Shown: piece by piece, positions 15,576 through 26,417 of the stretch | How positions within the stretch are numbered: the first letter of the stretch is position 1 | Layout: the number at the start of each line of letters is the position of its first letter | Assembly: GCF_000447205.1 (NCBI RefSeq) | Contig: NZ_AUWY01000101.1 | Span: 25,839-89,838 of the forward strand | Source: Sphingobium ummariense RL-3 | GTDB taxonomy: Bacteria; Pseudomonadota; Alphaproteobacteria; Sphingomonadales; Sphingomonadaceae | Reading direction: 5' to 3' | DNA length: 64,000 bases | Translations under genes and position numbers: made by a program | The notes under the pieces: generated by a model | Seen by the model: only the letters and a program-made list of their open reading frames with translations | Database searches by the model: none | Told to the model about the DNA's origin: nothing

Positions 15576-18106
15576 CGCGTGCCCAGGCGGGTGAACTTGG
15601 CTGGGGATCAAGCTGGCGGATCGCCCGGCGCGACCTGCATAGCGGGTTCCGCGGCCTCAGACTCTTGTTCCTGTGCCTATGGCTCGGCGTCACGACGCTG
15701 GCGGCAATCGGCAGCCTGACCGCCGCGATCACTGGTGAACTGTCGGCGCGCGGCCGGACGCTACTGGGCGGCGATATCGAGGTGGCTATGACTCAGCGGC
15801 AGGCGAGTGCGTCCGAACATGCCGCGCTCGCCGCGCTGGGACAGGTCAGCGACACCATTCGCACCCGCGCGATGGCGCGGGGTCCCGGACGCGGCAATGC
15901 GCCAGACGCGGTGCTCACCGAGTTGAAGGGGGTCGATGGCGGCTATCCGCTCTATGGCGCGCTGACCCTGGAGAGCGGGGGCGCCTACCGGTCGCTAGCG
16001 CCCGACGCGGTGCTGATCGATAGGGCGCTGGCCGAACGGCTGTTAGTGCGGCCCGGCGACACGCTGCGCTACGGCGAAGCATCCTTCCATGTGGTGGGAA
16101 TCATTGCCGACGAGCCCGACCGGGTCAGTGAGGGTTTCACCTTGGGGCCAGTCGCGATTGTCTCTCTGGAAGGGCTGAAGCGAGCCGGGTCGATTCAGCC
16201 AGGCGCCCTGTACAAAACCAAATATCGCGTTCGCCTGAACGCGGGCGCCGATCCGGACAAGGTCATCGATCGGTTGAAGGCGCGTTTCCCCTCCGCCGGT
16301 TGGGAGTATAAGGACCGCAACCGGGCGGCACCGGGCGCCTCCCGCTTCTTCGAGCGAATGGGGCAGTTCCTGTCGCTGATCGGTCTCGCCGCGCTGGTGA
16401 TCGCGGGGATCGGCGTCAGCAATGGCGTGTCCTCCTACCTGGCCTTGAAGCGCAACAGCATCGCGACGCTCAAGATCCTGGGAGCGACATCGGGCGATAT
16501 CGCGCGCATCTATTTGTTGCAGATCGGTGCAGTCGCGCTGCTGGCCGTCACAGGCGGACTGCTATTGGGTGCGCTTCTCCCGATCGCGTTGGTCGCGCTG
16601 GCCCGCGATCTGTTGCCCGTCGCGCCGGGCTTCGGAATATTTCCGATCCCGCTTTTGACGAGCGCGGCTTATGGTTTGCTGATTGCGGTCGCCTTTGCGC
16701 TGCCGCCCTTGGCGCGTGCGCGCACGCAGCCGGCGGCGGCGCAGTTTCGCGGCCTGGTGGAGAGCCGTGCGACGATCGACCGGCAGACTATGATCGTCGT
16801 CGCGGTGGCGGCGGCGCTTATAGCGGCGCTCGCGCTGGCGACGGCGCGCGACACCCTGTTTGCAGGCATGGTGCTGGGATCGGTCGCGGCCGTGCTGCTA
16901 CTGCTGCTAGCTATCGGATCGGCCATTCGGCGGCTGGCGGCGCGCATGCCGCGTCCGCGCAGGCCGCTATGGCGGCTCGCGCTTGCCAACCTGCATCGGC
17001 CGGGTGCGCAGACCGTGGCGCTGGTCATCGCTCTTGGCCTCGCGCTGACCCTGTTCGTGACGCTGGCGGCGATCCAGACGAGCCTGAGCGCCGAGATCAG
17101 TCGCACGGTCCCGCAGAAGGCGCCCAACCAGATCATACTCGACATCCCGTCCGAAGGGCGCAGCCGGTTCGCCGATATGGTCCGCGCTATCGCTCCCGAG
17201 GCGCGGCTGAACGTCGTGCCGTCGCTGCGCGGTACGATTACCGCTTATGGGGGCAAGCGGGTATCGGACCTGAAGGTGATTCCGGACGACGCCTGGTTCC
17301 TGCGCGGCGAGCGCGGCGTGACCTATAGCGACGTCTTGCCGCAGGGCAGCGAACTGACGGCCGGGCGGTGGTGGCCGAGCAGCTATAGCGGACCGCCTTT
17401 GGTGTCACTCGACCAGCAGGCCGCGAAGGTGCTGGCGCTGCAGGTCGGCGATCCGATCACCGTGAGTGTGCTGGGGCGCGAGATCGAGGCGCGCATCGCG
17501 TCGCTGCGGAAGGTCAATTGGGACACGATGGGGTTCAACTATGTGCTGGTTTTCTCGCCCAGCGCGCTGGCTTCCGCCCCGCACAGCCTGACCGCCACGA
17601 TCGACATGGACGTGCGTCACGAGGGGGCGGTGTCGCGCGCCTTGCTGGCGGCCTTTCCGTCGGCATCGATCATCGCGGTCAGCGACGTGATCGGCCAGGT
17701 GCGCAATGTCCTGGACCAAATGGCGACCGCGATCCTGCTTTCCGCATCGGTCGCCATCCTGGCCGGCATTGCCGTGCTCATCGGCGCAATCGCCGCGTCG
17801 CGCCAGGCGCGCAGCTATGACAGCGTGATACTCAAAATGCTCGGAGCGACCCGCTGGCAGATATTGGGCGCGCAGGCATTGGAATATGCGCTGCTGTCGG
17901 CGCTGCTTGCCATATTGGCCTTTGGTCTCGGCATCGCCGCAGCCTCGTACGTCATTATAGACCTGTTCGATTTCGATTGGGCCCCTGACTGGCTGGTAGT
18001 GCTGGGCACGTTGGCGGTTGGCTCGGTGCTGACACTGGGCATCGGCATGCTGGGATCGCTGCCCGTCCTGTCGGCTCGGCCTGCGCAGGCGCTGCGGCGC
18101 CTATAA
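15572..18106 (+). CDS. ybbP: FtsX-like ABC permease (YbbP type)
   Basis: An 844-residue inner-membrane protein. A first helix (about 27-50) is followed by a large periplasmic domain. Then comes an FtsX core of three helices (about 265-400), a middle pair of helices (about 405-450), a second periplasmic domain, and a last FtsX core (about 720-840) ending SARPAQALRRL. This is the YbbP layout of ten helices and two periplasmic domains. The ATG at 15572 overlaps the ATPase stop. It forms the complex with the YbbA-like ATPase and possibly cooperates with the TesA-like esterase. Confidence 0.9.
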   Translation: MTRAQAGELGWGSSWRIARRDLHSGFRGLRLLFLCLWLGVTTLAAIGSLTAAITGELSARGRTLLGGDIEVAMTQRQASASEHAALAALGQVSDTIRTRAMARGPGRGNAPDAVLTELKGVDGGYPLYGALTLESGGAYRSLAPDAVLIDRALAERLLVRPGDTLRYGEASFHVVGIIADEPDRVSEGFTLGPVAIVSLEGLKRAGSIQPGALYKTKYRVRLNAGADPDKVIDRLKARFPSAGWEYKDRNRAAPGASRFFERMGQFLSLIGLAALVIAGIGVSNGVSSYLALKRNSIATLKILGATSGDIARIYLLQIGAVALLAVTGGLLLGALLPIALVALARDLLPVAPGFGIFPIPLLTSAAYGLLIAVAFALPPLARARTQPAAAQFRGLVESRATIDRQTMIVVAVAAALIAALALATARDTLFAGMVLGSVAAVLLLLLAIGSAIRRLAARMPRPRRPLWRLALANLHRPGAQTVALVIALGLALTLFVTLAAIQTSLSAEISRTVPQKAPNQIILDIPSEGRSRFADMVRAIAPEARLNVVPSLRGTITAYGGKRVSDLKVIPDDAWFLRGERGVTYSDVLPQGSELTAGRWWPSSYSGPPLVSLDQQAAKVLALQVGDPITVSVLGREIEARIASLRKVNWDTMGFNYVLVFSPSALASAPHSLTATIDMDVRHEGAVSRALLAAFPSASIIAVSDVIGQVRNVLDQMATAILLSASVAILAGIAVLIGAIAASRQARSYDSVILKMLGATRWQILGAQALEYALLSALLAILAFGLGIAAASYVIIDLFDFDWAPDWLVVLGTLAVGSVLTLGIGMLGSLPVLSARPAQALRRL

Positions 18107-18200
18107 CCCGCCGTGACCGACGCTTTAGCGTCTGATCCGAAATTAAGTTGAGTAGTATCACTGCCAGACCTGTCCGCCTTCGGAGACCAGAACATAGGGA

Positions 18201-18386
18201 TCAGGCGTCAGGACCGTACCATCGCGCGGGATCGAAGCTGATGGTGATCGGCGCACCGTCGAGAAGAACAGCGGCGGCGCGCGATCTTGCCGCGTTCAGG
18301 CGAAACCCGGCAAGCCATTGCCCAACGACCGCCTCTGCCGCCCCGGCGGCGGCGTCGCAGAGGGCAGCGCGGGTTGTTTCGTCCAT
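18201..18386 (-). CDS. small hypothetical protein
   Basis: A 61-codon frame starting MDETTRAALCDAAAGAAEA and ending FDPARWYGPDA, with an amphipathic Ala-rich helix and no membrane segment. GAGGAAG lies about 14 bases before the ATG. It occupies the 495-base gap between ybbP and hemB (18107-18601), where I see nothing else except a short hairpin GACGC/GCGTC at 18119-18132. No homology is recognised; it could be a non-coding frame in GC-rich DNA. Confidence 0.35.
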   Translation of the reverse strand: MDETTRAALCDAAAGAAEAVVGQWLAGFRLNAARSRAAAVLLDGAPITISFDPARWYGPDA

Positions 18387-18601
18387 GCCCGGCGCGGATG
18401 CTTCCTCGATCACCTTCTGGTGACGGCGGCTTCCGGCATGGCATTCCTCCTGCCAGCGGCAGGACGCAACAGATACGCCGGCGCGAGGCCAGCCCCGTGG
18501 AAGGGAAGCGGCAAGCGGGAATCGCGATCCGGATCCCGACAGGTCCACTATCCATCAGAGGGCCGCTTGATCCCCCCGCACTCCCGCCCTACACCCCCGG
18601 C

Positions 18602-19597
18602 ATGACCCACGCCCCCTATCCGGCGCTGCGCCTGCGCCGTACCCGCGCATCGGCCTGGAGCCGCGCCATGCATGCGGAAAACCGGCTGCATCCGAGCGAC
18701 CTGATCTGGCCGCTGTTCGTCACCGAAGGACAGGGGGTGGAGGAGCCCATCGCCTCGCTGCCCGGCGTGTCGCGCTGGTCGGTCGACCGGATGGTGGAGC
18801 GCGCCCGCGAGGCGCGCGACGCAGGCATCCCCTGCCTCGCGCTGTTCCCCAACACCCAGCCCGAACGCCGCAGCGACGACGGGGCGGAGGCGCTCAATCC
18901 CGACAATCTGATGTGCCGGGCGATCCGCGCGATCAAGGACGCGGTGCCCGACATCGGCGTGCTGACCGACGTCGCGTTGGACCCCTATACCGCGCACGGG
19001 CAGGACGGGCTGCTCGACGAGAGCGGCTATATCGTCAATGACGCGACCATCGACGTGCTGATCGGCCAGTCGCTGAACCAGGCCGCCGCCGGCGCCGACA
19101 TCATCGCGCCCAGCGACATGATGGACGGCCGCGTCGGCGCGATCCGCGAGGCGCTGGAGGAGGAAGGCCATGCCAATATCCAGATCATGGCCTATGCCGC
19201 CAAATATGCGAGCGCCTTCTACGGCCCGTTCCGTGACGCGGTCGGATCGCGTGGGCTGCTGAAGGGCGACAAGAAGAGCTACCAGATGGACCCCGCCAAC
19301 AGCGAGGAGGCGCTGCGCGAGGTGGCGCTGGACCTGGCCGAGGGCGCCGACAGCGTCATGGTGAAGCCGGGCCTGCCCTATCTGGACATCATCGCCCGGG
19401 TGAAGGACGCCTTCGCAGTGCCGGTCTTCGCCTATCAGGTGTCGGGCGAATATGCGATGATCGAGGCCGCCGCCGCCGCGGGCGCGGGGGACCGCGACGC
19501 TCTGGTGATGGAAACGCTGCTGGCCTTCAAGCGGGCCGGGTGCTCGGGCGTCCTGACCTATCATGCCCTCCACGCCGCGCGGCTGATGAACGGCTGA
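18602..19597 (+). CDS. hemB: delta-aminolevulinic acid dehydratase (porphobilinogen synthase)
   Basis: A 331-residue enzyme that condenses two 5-aminolevulinate molecules to porphobilinogen in heme synthesis. Schiff-base lysines are K201 (MAYAAKYASAFYGPF) and K255 (SVMVKPGLPYLDI). The metal segment reads DVALDPYTAHGQDG (123-136): Asp and Ala replace the three cysteines of zinc enzymes, which is the magnesium-type site known from Bradyrhizobium and Pseudomonas HemB. The ATG at 18602 gives the normal length. Its stop overlaps the start of the next gene (TGATG). Confidence 0.97.
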   Translation: MTHAPYPALRLRRTRASAWSRAMHAENRLHPSDLIWPLFVTEGQGVEEPIASLPGVSRWSVDRMVERAREARDAGIPCLALFPNTQPERRSDDGAEALNPDNLMCRAIRAIKDAVPDIGVLTDVALDPYTAHGQDGLLDESGYIVNDATIDVLIGQSLNQAAAGADIIAPSDMMDGRVGAIREALEEEGHANIQIMAYAAKYASAFYGPFRDAVGSRGLLKGDKKSYQMDPANSEEALREVALDLAEGADSVMVKPGLPYLDIIARVKDAFAVPVFAYQVSGEYAMIEAAAAAGAGDRDALVMETLLAFKRAGCSGVLTYHALHAARLMNG

Positions 19598-21801
19598 TGC
19601 GGATCGGAACCCGCACCCGCTTCGTCGTCGCGATCTGCGCGGGTTCCTTCCTGCTCTTCCTGGTCCAGCCGATGATCGCGCGCATGGCGCTGCCGCGGCT
19701 GGGCGGCGCGGCGGCGGTCTGGAATTCGGCGATGCTGGTCTATCAGGCGCTGCTGCTCGCCGGCTACGCCTATGCCGACCGGCTGGGTCGGCTGCCGGTG
19801 CGGCGGCAGGCGTTGGTGCACCTGGCGCTGTTCCTGGTGGCGGCGGTCTTCCTGCCGATCGGCCTGCGCCCCTGGGAGCCGTCCGCCGCGATCGACCCCG
19901 CGGTCTGGGTGCTCTGGCTGCTCGGCGCCTCCATCGCGCCGCTGTTCTTTATCGTCGCGGCGCAGGCGCCGCTGCTCCAGCGCTGGTTCGCCACGACCGG
20001 GGCGGGCGATCCCTATCCGCTCTATGCCGCGTCCAACCTTGGCAGCTTTGCGGGGCTGATCGCCTATCCGCTGATCGTCGAGCCACTGCTGTCGCTCAAG
20101 GCGCAGAGCCTGCTCTGGTCGCTCGCCTATGGGGCGCTGTTCTTCCTGGTCTATGCCTGCGCCCGGACGCTGCCGGCGCAAGGTGCCGCCGCCGAGCCGG
20201 CGGATGCCGCCACCACGCCGCCGCCGGCATGGCGGACGATGCTGCACTGGGCCGCGCTTGCCGCCGTGCCCTCCGGCCTGATGCTGTCCACCAGCCTGCA
20301 CCTCACCACCGACGTGGTGGCGATGCCGTTGCTCTGGGTGATGCCGCTGGGTCTTTATCTGCTGAGCTTCACCGTCGCCTTCGCCGCCAGCCGGCGCTTG
20401 GCCGAGGCGCTGAACCTGATCGCGCCGCTGCTGCTGCTGATCGGCGCCTGCATGGCCTTCACCAGCGCCACCGCCTTCCCGGTGCTGATCGCGGCGGGCG
20501 TGCTGCTGGTGCTGTTCGTGGCGTCGGTGGCGCTGCACGCCCATCTCTACGACCTGCGGCCCGAGCCCGCGCACCTCACCCGCTTCTATCTGGTGATGTC
20601 GGTCGGCGGGATGCTGGGCGGCCTGTTCTGCGCGCTGGTCGCGCCGCTGCTGTTCAACTGGACGTTCGAATATCCGATCCTGCTCGCCGCATCCGCGCTG
20701 CTGCTTCCCGCCCGGCCCCCGCTGTTCGGGCTCGCGGCGCGGCTGTGGGGCACGCACCGGCGGCGTATCTGGGGCGGGGCGATCTTCCTGATCGCCGGGC
20801 TGTTCCTGTCGATGATCGGCGACGGGCTGCTGGTCGATGCCTGGAAGTCCGACGAGACGAAGGCGCTCGCCTTCACCGTCATCATCGGCCTGGGCGTGCT
20901 GGCGGTGGGCCGGCGCCTGCTGTTCGCGGGCCTGCTGGTCTATCTGATGCTCTGCCTCAGCGGCTGGGAGAAGATGGCGCAGGCGATGAAGCCCGGCATG
21001 CTGACCCGCAGCTATTTCGGCGTCTATATGGTCGCCGACAACGGGCCGGAGCAGCGCATCCTGGTCCACGGCACGACCCTGCACGGGGTCCAGAACCGGC
21101 GGCCCGACCTCGCGCTCGACGCCACCAGCTATTATGCGCCCGATTCCGGCGTCGGGCTGGCACTGCGCCATGCGTCCGCCTTCTACGGTCCGGACGCGCG
21201 GGTCGGCATTGTCGGGCTGGGGGCGGGGACGCTGGCCTGCTACATCCGTCCGGCCGAACGCTGGCGCTTCTACGAGATCGACCCGGCCATGGTGGGGATC
21301 GCCCGCAACCCGGCCAATTTTACTTTCCTGTCGCGCTGCCAGCCTCATGCCGACATCGCGCTGGGCGATGCGCGGATGGTGCTGTCGCGCGAGCCGGCAC
21401 GCAGCGCCGACATCCTCGTCGTCGATGCCTTCTCCTCCGACACGATCCCGATGCACCTGCTGACGCGGGAGGCGATGGAAATCTATGCCCGGCATCTGGC
21501 GCCGAACGGCCTGCTGCTGATCCACATTTCCAACCGCTATCTGGATTTGCAGCCGGTGCTGGCCGCCGCGGCGCGGCAGGGCGGGTGGCAGGCGGCGCTG
21601 CGCCATTACAAGCCCGACCGCGCCGACGACGAGCATCATTACTCGGCCTCGCTATGGGTCGCGCTGTCGAAGGATCCTGCGATGTTCGCGCGGCTGACCG
21701 CGCTGGGCGGCCCCGGCGCCTGGCAGAAGCTGCGCGAGCGCGCCGGCTTTGCCGACTGGACCGACGACCACGCCAGCGTGCTGCCGATCCTCAAATATTA
21801 G
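19597..21801 (+). CDS. membrane-fused spermidine-synthase-like protein
   Basis: A 734-residue protein. Residues 1-470 hold about eleven membrane helices (FVVAICAGSFLLFLVQPMIA first), and residues 500-734 form a Rossmann methyltransferase-like domain with the spermidine synthase pattern VGIVGLGAGTLACYI (about 530-545), YEIDPAM and VVDAFSSDTIPMHLLT (about 606). This is the fused MFS/spermidine synthase type. The substrate is unproven; the lack of a nearby S-adenosylmethionine decarboxylase means polyamine synthesis should not be assumed. It is translationally coupled to hemB by a one-base overlap. Confidence 0.8.
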   Translation: MRIGTRTRFVVAICAGSFLLFLVQPMIARMALPRLGGAAAVWNSAMLVYQALLLAGYAYADRLGRLPVRRQALVHLALFLVAAVFLPIGLRPWEPSAAIDPAVWVLWLLGASIAPLFFIVAAQAPLLQRWFATTGAGDPYPLYAASNLGSFAGLIAYPLIVEPLLSLKAQSLLWSLAYGALFFLVYACARTLPAQGAAAEPADAATTPPPAWRTMLHWAALAAVPSGLMLSTSLHLTTDVVAMPLLWVMPLGLYLLSFTVAFAASRRLAEALNLIAPLLLLIGACMAFTSATAFPVLIAAGVLLVLFVASVALHAHLYDLRPEPAHLTRFYLVMSVGGMLGGLFCALVAPLLFNWTFEYPILLAASALLLPARPPLFGLAARLWGTHRRRIWGGAIFLIAGLFLSMIGDGLLVDAWKSDETKALAFTVIIGLGVLAVGRRLLFAGLLVYLMLCLSGWEKMAQAMKPGMLTRSYFGVYMVADNGPEQRILVHGTTLHGVQNRRPDLALDATSYYAPDSGVGLALRHASAFYGPDARVGIVGLGAGTLACYIRPAERWRFYEIDPAMVGIARNPANFTFLSRCQPHADIALGDARMVLSREPARSADILVVDAFSSDTIPMHLLTREAMEIYARHLAPNGLLLIHISNRYLDLQPVLAAAARQGGWQAALRHYKPDRADDEHHYSASLWVALSKDPAMFARLTALGGPGAWQKLRERAGFADWTDDHASVLPILKY

Positions 21802-21826
21802 CGTCACGGCCTACAGGGAGAGAGAC

Positions 21827-22402
21827 ATGACCAGCAACGATCATCCGGGTGTCACCATCCTGCCTTTCAACGGCAAGACGCCGGTGATCCACCCCAGCGC
21901 CTTCGTCGCCCCCGGATGCCGGATCATCGGCGACGTGGAGATCGGCGAGGATGCCAGCATCTGGTATAATTGCGTGGTCCGCGCGGACGTGAACTTCATC
22001 CGCATCGGCGCGCGCACCAACATCCAGGACGGCAGCGTGATTCATTGCGACAGCGTGGACGAGCGGTCCGGCCCGAACGGCTGGCCGACCATCATCGGCG
22101 ATGACGTGCTGATCGGCCATATGGCGATGATCCATGGCTGCGTGCTGCACGATCGCGCCTTCGTGGGACTCGGCGCCATCGTCATGAGCGGCGCGACGGT
22201 GGAGAGCGATGCGATGCTGGCTGCCGGGGCGCTGCTGTCGCCCGGCAAGACGGTGCTGCACCGCCAGCTATGGGCGGGCCGCCCCGCCAAGTTCATGCGC
22301 GACCTGCCCGACGAGGCGCTCATCGACATGCGCGAGGGCGTGGACCACTATGTCCACAATGCGAAGGCGCACAAGGGCGCGATCAAGGCTGATCAGGGCT
22401 GA
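21827..22402 (+). CDS. gamma carbonic anhydrase family protein
   Basis: A 191-residue left-handed beta-helix protein with hexapeptide repeats (IGDVEIGEDASIWYNCVVRA, IRIGARTNIQDGSVIHC). The three metal-binding histidines are visible in VIHCDS and IGHMAMIHGC. The family (YrdA/PaaY/CaiE) includes active carbonic anhydrases and thioesterase-like proteins, forming trimers in the cytosol. The ATG at 21827 follows GGGAGAGAG. The 3' end overlaps the convergent lipoprotein gene by ten bases. Confidence 0.9.
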   Translation: MTSNDHPGVTILPFNGKTPVIHPSAFVAPGCRIIGDVEIGEDASIWYNCVVRADVNFIRIGARTNIQDGSVIHCDSVDERSGPNGWPTIIGDDVLIGHMAMIHGCVLHDRAFVGLGAIVMSGATVESDAMLAAGALLSPGKTVLHRQLWAGRPAKFMRDLPDEALIDMREGVDHYVHNAKAHKGAIKADQG

Positions 22403-22914
22403 GGCAGCCGCGCCTTCAGCGCGTCGAGCCGGTCGTTCTGGCCGTCCACCAGGGCCAGAACGCTTGCCCTCACGGCGTCGATATCGTCGATGCCACCGCT
22501 CGCCTTCCCGTCAGCTATGGCGTTGCTTCGTTCCACATAGAGCGTGTCGAGGCTGGCGAGCGCCGACACACTGTCGTTGCGGGCGGATTCCAGCGCGCTG
22601 ATGCTGGTCTGCGCCGCGACCCATGCGTCGCTGGATACCGCGCTGCCGTCGGCGGCGCGCACGGCCTTGTCCGCAACCTCATAGGCCTTGTCGAAGGTCG
22701 CGGCGCCGGCCTGCGCCTGCGCGCTCAGCCGGTCGATCTCCGTCCGGAGCGCCGGGTCGGACGCCACGGGGGAGGGGGGCGGGGGCGCCTCCGCCATCGG
22801 CGCGCTCTCGATCGGCCGCTTGGCGAGCGAGGGATAGTCCGTATGCGCGCCGGCGCAGCCGGACAGGAGCAGGGCGAGCGAGGGCAGCAGCCGGCGGGTG
22901 ATCATGCTGAGCAT
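22393..22914 (-). CDS. hypothetical lipoprotein
   Basis: A 173-residue protein with a signal peptide and lipobox (LALLLSGCAG, Cys about 20), a Pro-rich spacer (APPPPSP) and a long Ala/Asp-rich helical part, probably coiled coil. It should be anchored to a membrane facing the periplasm. No named family is recognised. It converges on the gamma carbonic anhydrase gene and lies just upstream of eda in the leftward direction. A second ATG at 22905 is an equally possible start. Confidence 0.7.
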   Translation of the reverse strand: MLSMITRRLLPSLALLLSGCAGAHTDYPSLAKRPIESAPMAEAPPPPSPVASDPALRTEIDRLSAQAQAGAATFDKAYEVADKAVRAADGSAVSSDAWVAAQTSISALESARNDSVSALASLDTLYVERSNAIADGKASGGIDDIDAVRASVLALVDGQNDRLDALKARLPQP

Positions 22915-22948
22915 CTAGGCAGGTCGGTGCGCCGGCGCAATGGGCGGT

Positions 22949-23572
22949 TCAGCGCGGCAGCGCCGCTGCCTCGCGCGCCAGCGCCTCGATCTTCGCGGGG
23001 GCGAGCGGCCCCTTGGGCACGACCCAGCTGCCGCCGACGCATTTGATGAACGGTTCCGCCAGCCAGCGCGGCGCGCTTTCCGCCGTGATCCCGCCGGTGG
23101 GGCAGAAGCGTGCGGTATGGAACGGACCGGCCAACGCCCGCAGCGCGGGAAGCCCGCCCGAGGTTTCAGCCGGGAAGAATTTGAAATGGGTAAGGCCCAT
23201 GTCCATGCCGCGCATGATATCCGCCGCCGTCGCCGTGCCCGGCAGGAAGGCGATGCCCGCCGCGATCGCGGCCTTGCCCAGCCCTTCGGTCAGGCCGGGG
23301 CTGACGGCGAAGCGCGCGCCCGCCTCCATCGCCGCGTCGAGCTGGGCAGCGTTCAGCACCGTGCCGGCGCCCACCACGGCGCCCTCGACCTTGCTCATTT
23401 CCCGGATCACGTCGAGCGCGGCAGGCGTGCGCAGCGTCACCTCCAGCGCGGGCAGGCCGCCCTTCACCAGCGCCTGTGCGATCGGCAGAGCGTCCTCCAC
23501 CCGTTCTACCACCAGCACCGGGATCACCGGGGCCAGTTCCATCACCTGCGCTACGGTCAGGTCGCTCATCAT
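22949..23572 (-). CDS. eda: 2-dehydro-3-deoxy-6-phosphogluconate aldolase
   Basis: A 207-residue class I aldolase that splits KDPG into pyruvate and glyceraldehyde-3-phosphate, the last Entner-Doudoroff step. Visible motifs are PVLVVERVEDALPIAQAL, EVTLRTPAAL with the catalytic Glu, GAGTVLN, and THFKFFPAETSGG with the Schiff-base Lys. The start overlaps the glk stop by one base (TAATG), so the gene is coupled to glk as the fourth gene of zwf-edd-glk-eda. Confidence 0.96.
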   Translation of the reverse strand: MMSDLTVAQVMELAPVIPVLVVERVEDALPIAQALVKGGLPALEVTLRTPAALDVIREMSKVEGAVVGAGTVLNAAQLDAAMEAGARFAVSPGLTEGLGKAAIAAGIAFLPGTATAADIMRGMDMGLTHFKFFPAETSGGLPALRALAGPFHTARFCPTGGITAESAPRWLAEPFIKCVGGSWVVPKGPLAPAKIEALAREAAALPR

Positions 23573-24555
23573 TATTTCTCCCTAAAGGCGGCGGCGGCGC
23601 CGAACAGCCCGATTTCGTCGTGGATGGCGCAGCGGATCGGAACGGTCGCCATCAGGCTTTCGAACCGGCCCTTCGCCTTGAAGCGGGCGTGGAAGCCGCT
23701 TTGCGTCAGGAAATCCTTCATTCGCTGGGTGAGGCCCCCGGCCAGCACGACGCCATGGGGTCCATGCGCCAGTGCGAGGTCGCCCGCAACCGAGCCATAG
23801 CACATGCAGAAGCGTTCGAGGGCGCGGCGGGCGAAGGGGTCGCTGCCGTCGAGCGCGGCCTGCCACAATTCGGGGTCTTCCATCAGCACCACGCGCTCAT
23901 GGCCGATGGTCGCCAGCGCCTTGTAGATATAGTTGAGGCCCGGCCCGGACACGATCCGCTCGGTCGAGACGCGCAGGAACTTGTCGCGCAGATAGGAAAG
24001 GATGCGCTCCTCGATATGGTCGAGCGGCGCGAAATCGAGATGCCCGCCTTCGGTCGCGACGACATGCGGATGACCGTTGTCATAGGCGATCATCGCGACG
24101 CCCAGGCCCGTGCCCGGCCCCATCACCGTGACACCGCCGTCATAGGGAAAGGGCCGGTCTTCGCCGAAGAGGAGTGGCAGGTTCTCGGGGGGCAGGCGCG
24201 ACACGGCGAAGGCGACCGCCTCGAAATCATTGACCAGGCGGACGGTGCGCACGCCGATATCCTCCGCCAACGTGTCGGCTCGGATCACCCAATTGCTGTT
24301 GGTGAGCTTGATGACGTCCCGCCCGATGGCCGTCGCAAAGGCGATGGACGCACAATCGGGCAGGTCGCCCGCGCCGTCCTTCTTCTCGTCCTCCGCAAAC
24401 GCGGTCCAGCAGGCCTCGAGGCTGGAATATTCCTCCACCTTGTACTTGCGCACCGTGCCCAGCGTCGGCACGCCCCGTTCGTCCAGCGTCGCCCTGGCAA
24501 AGCGGGCGTTGGTCCCACCGATGTCGGCGGCGATGATCTCGGTCATGTCAGGCAT
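23572..24555 (-). CDS. glk: glucokinase
   Basis: A 327-residue enzyme phosphorylating glucose with ATP. The N-terminus has the phosphate-binding AADIGGTNARFARA; the middle has the second glycine motif VMGPGTGLGVAMI and the sugar-binding EGGH (ATEGGHLDFAP); a third motif is VVLAGGLTQRM. Length matches the proteobacterial Glk family. It feeds glucose-6-phosphate to Zwf encoded in the same operon, as expected for an organism that relies on the Entner-Doudoroff route. Confidence 0.95.
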   Translation of the reverse strand: MPDMTEIIAADIGGTNARFARATLDERGVPTLGTVRKYKVEEYSSLEACWTAFAEDEKKDGAGDLPDCASIAFATAIGRDVIKLTNSNWVIRADTLAEDIGVRTVRLVNDFEAVAFAVSRLPPENLPLLFGEDRPFPYDGGVTVMGPGTGLGVAMIAYDNGHPHVVATEGGHLDFAPLDHIEERILSYLRDKFLRVSTERIVSGPGLNYIYKALATIGHERVVLMEDPELWQAALDGSDPFARRALERFCMCYGSVAGDLALAHGPHGVVLAGGLTQRMKDFLTQSGFHARFKAKGRFESLMATVPIRCAIHDEIGLFGAAAAFREK

Positions 24556-24590
24556 CCGTCTCGTGCGGTCCTTGCCGTCCCTGGGACGGG

Positions 24591-26409
<1,819 letters not shown>

Positions 26410-26417
<8 letters not shown>

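Noticed and set aside
19561..21639. 692-codon frame antisense to the spermidine-synthase-like gene
   Set aside because: Gln/Arg-rich shadow translation with no domain; the opposite strand has clear membrane helices and SAM-fold motifs.
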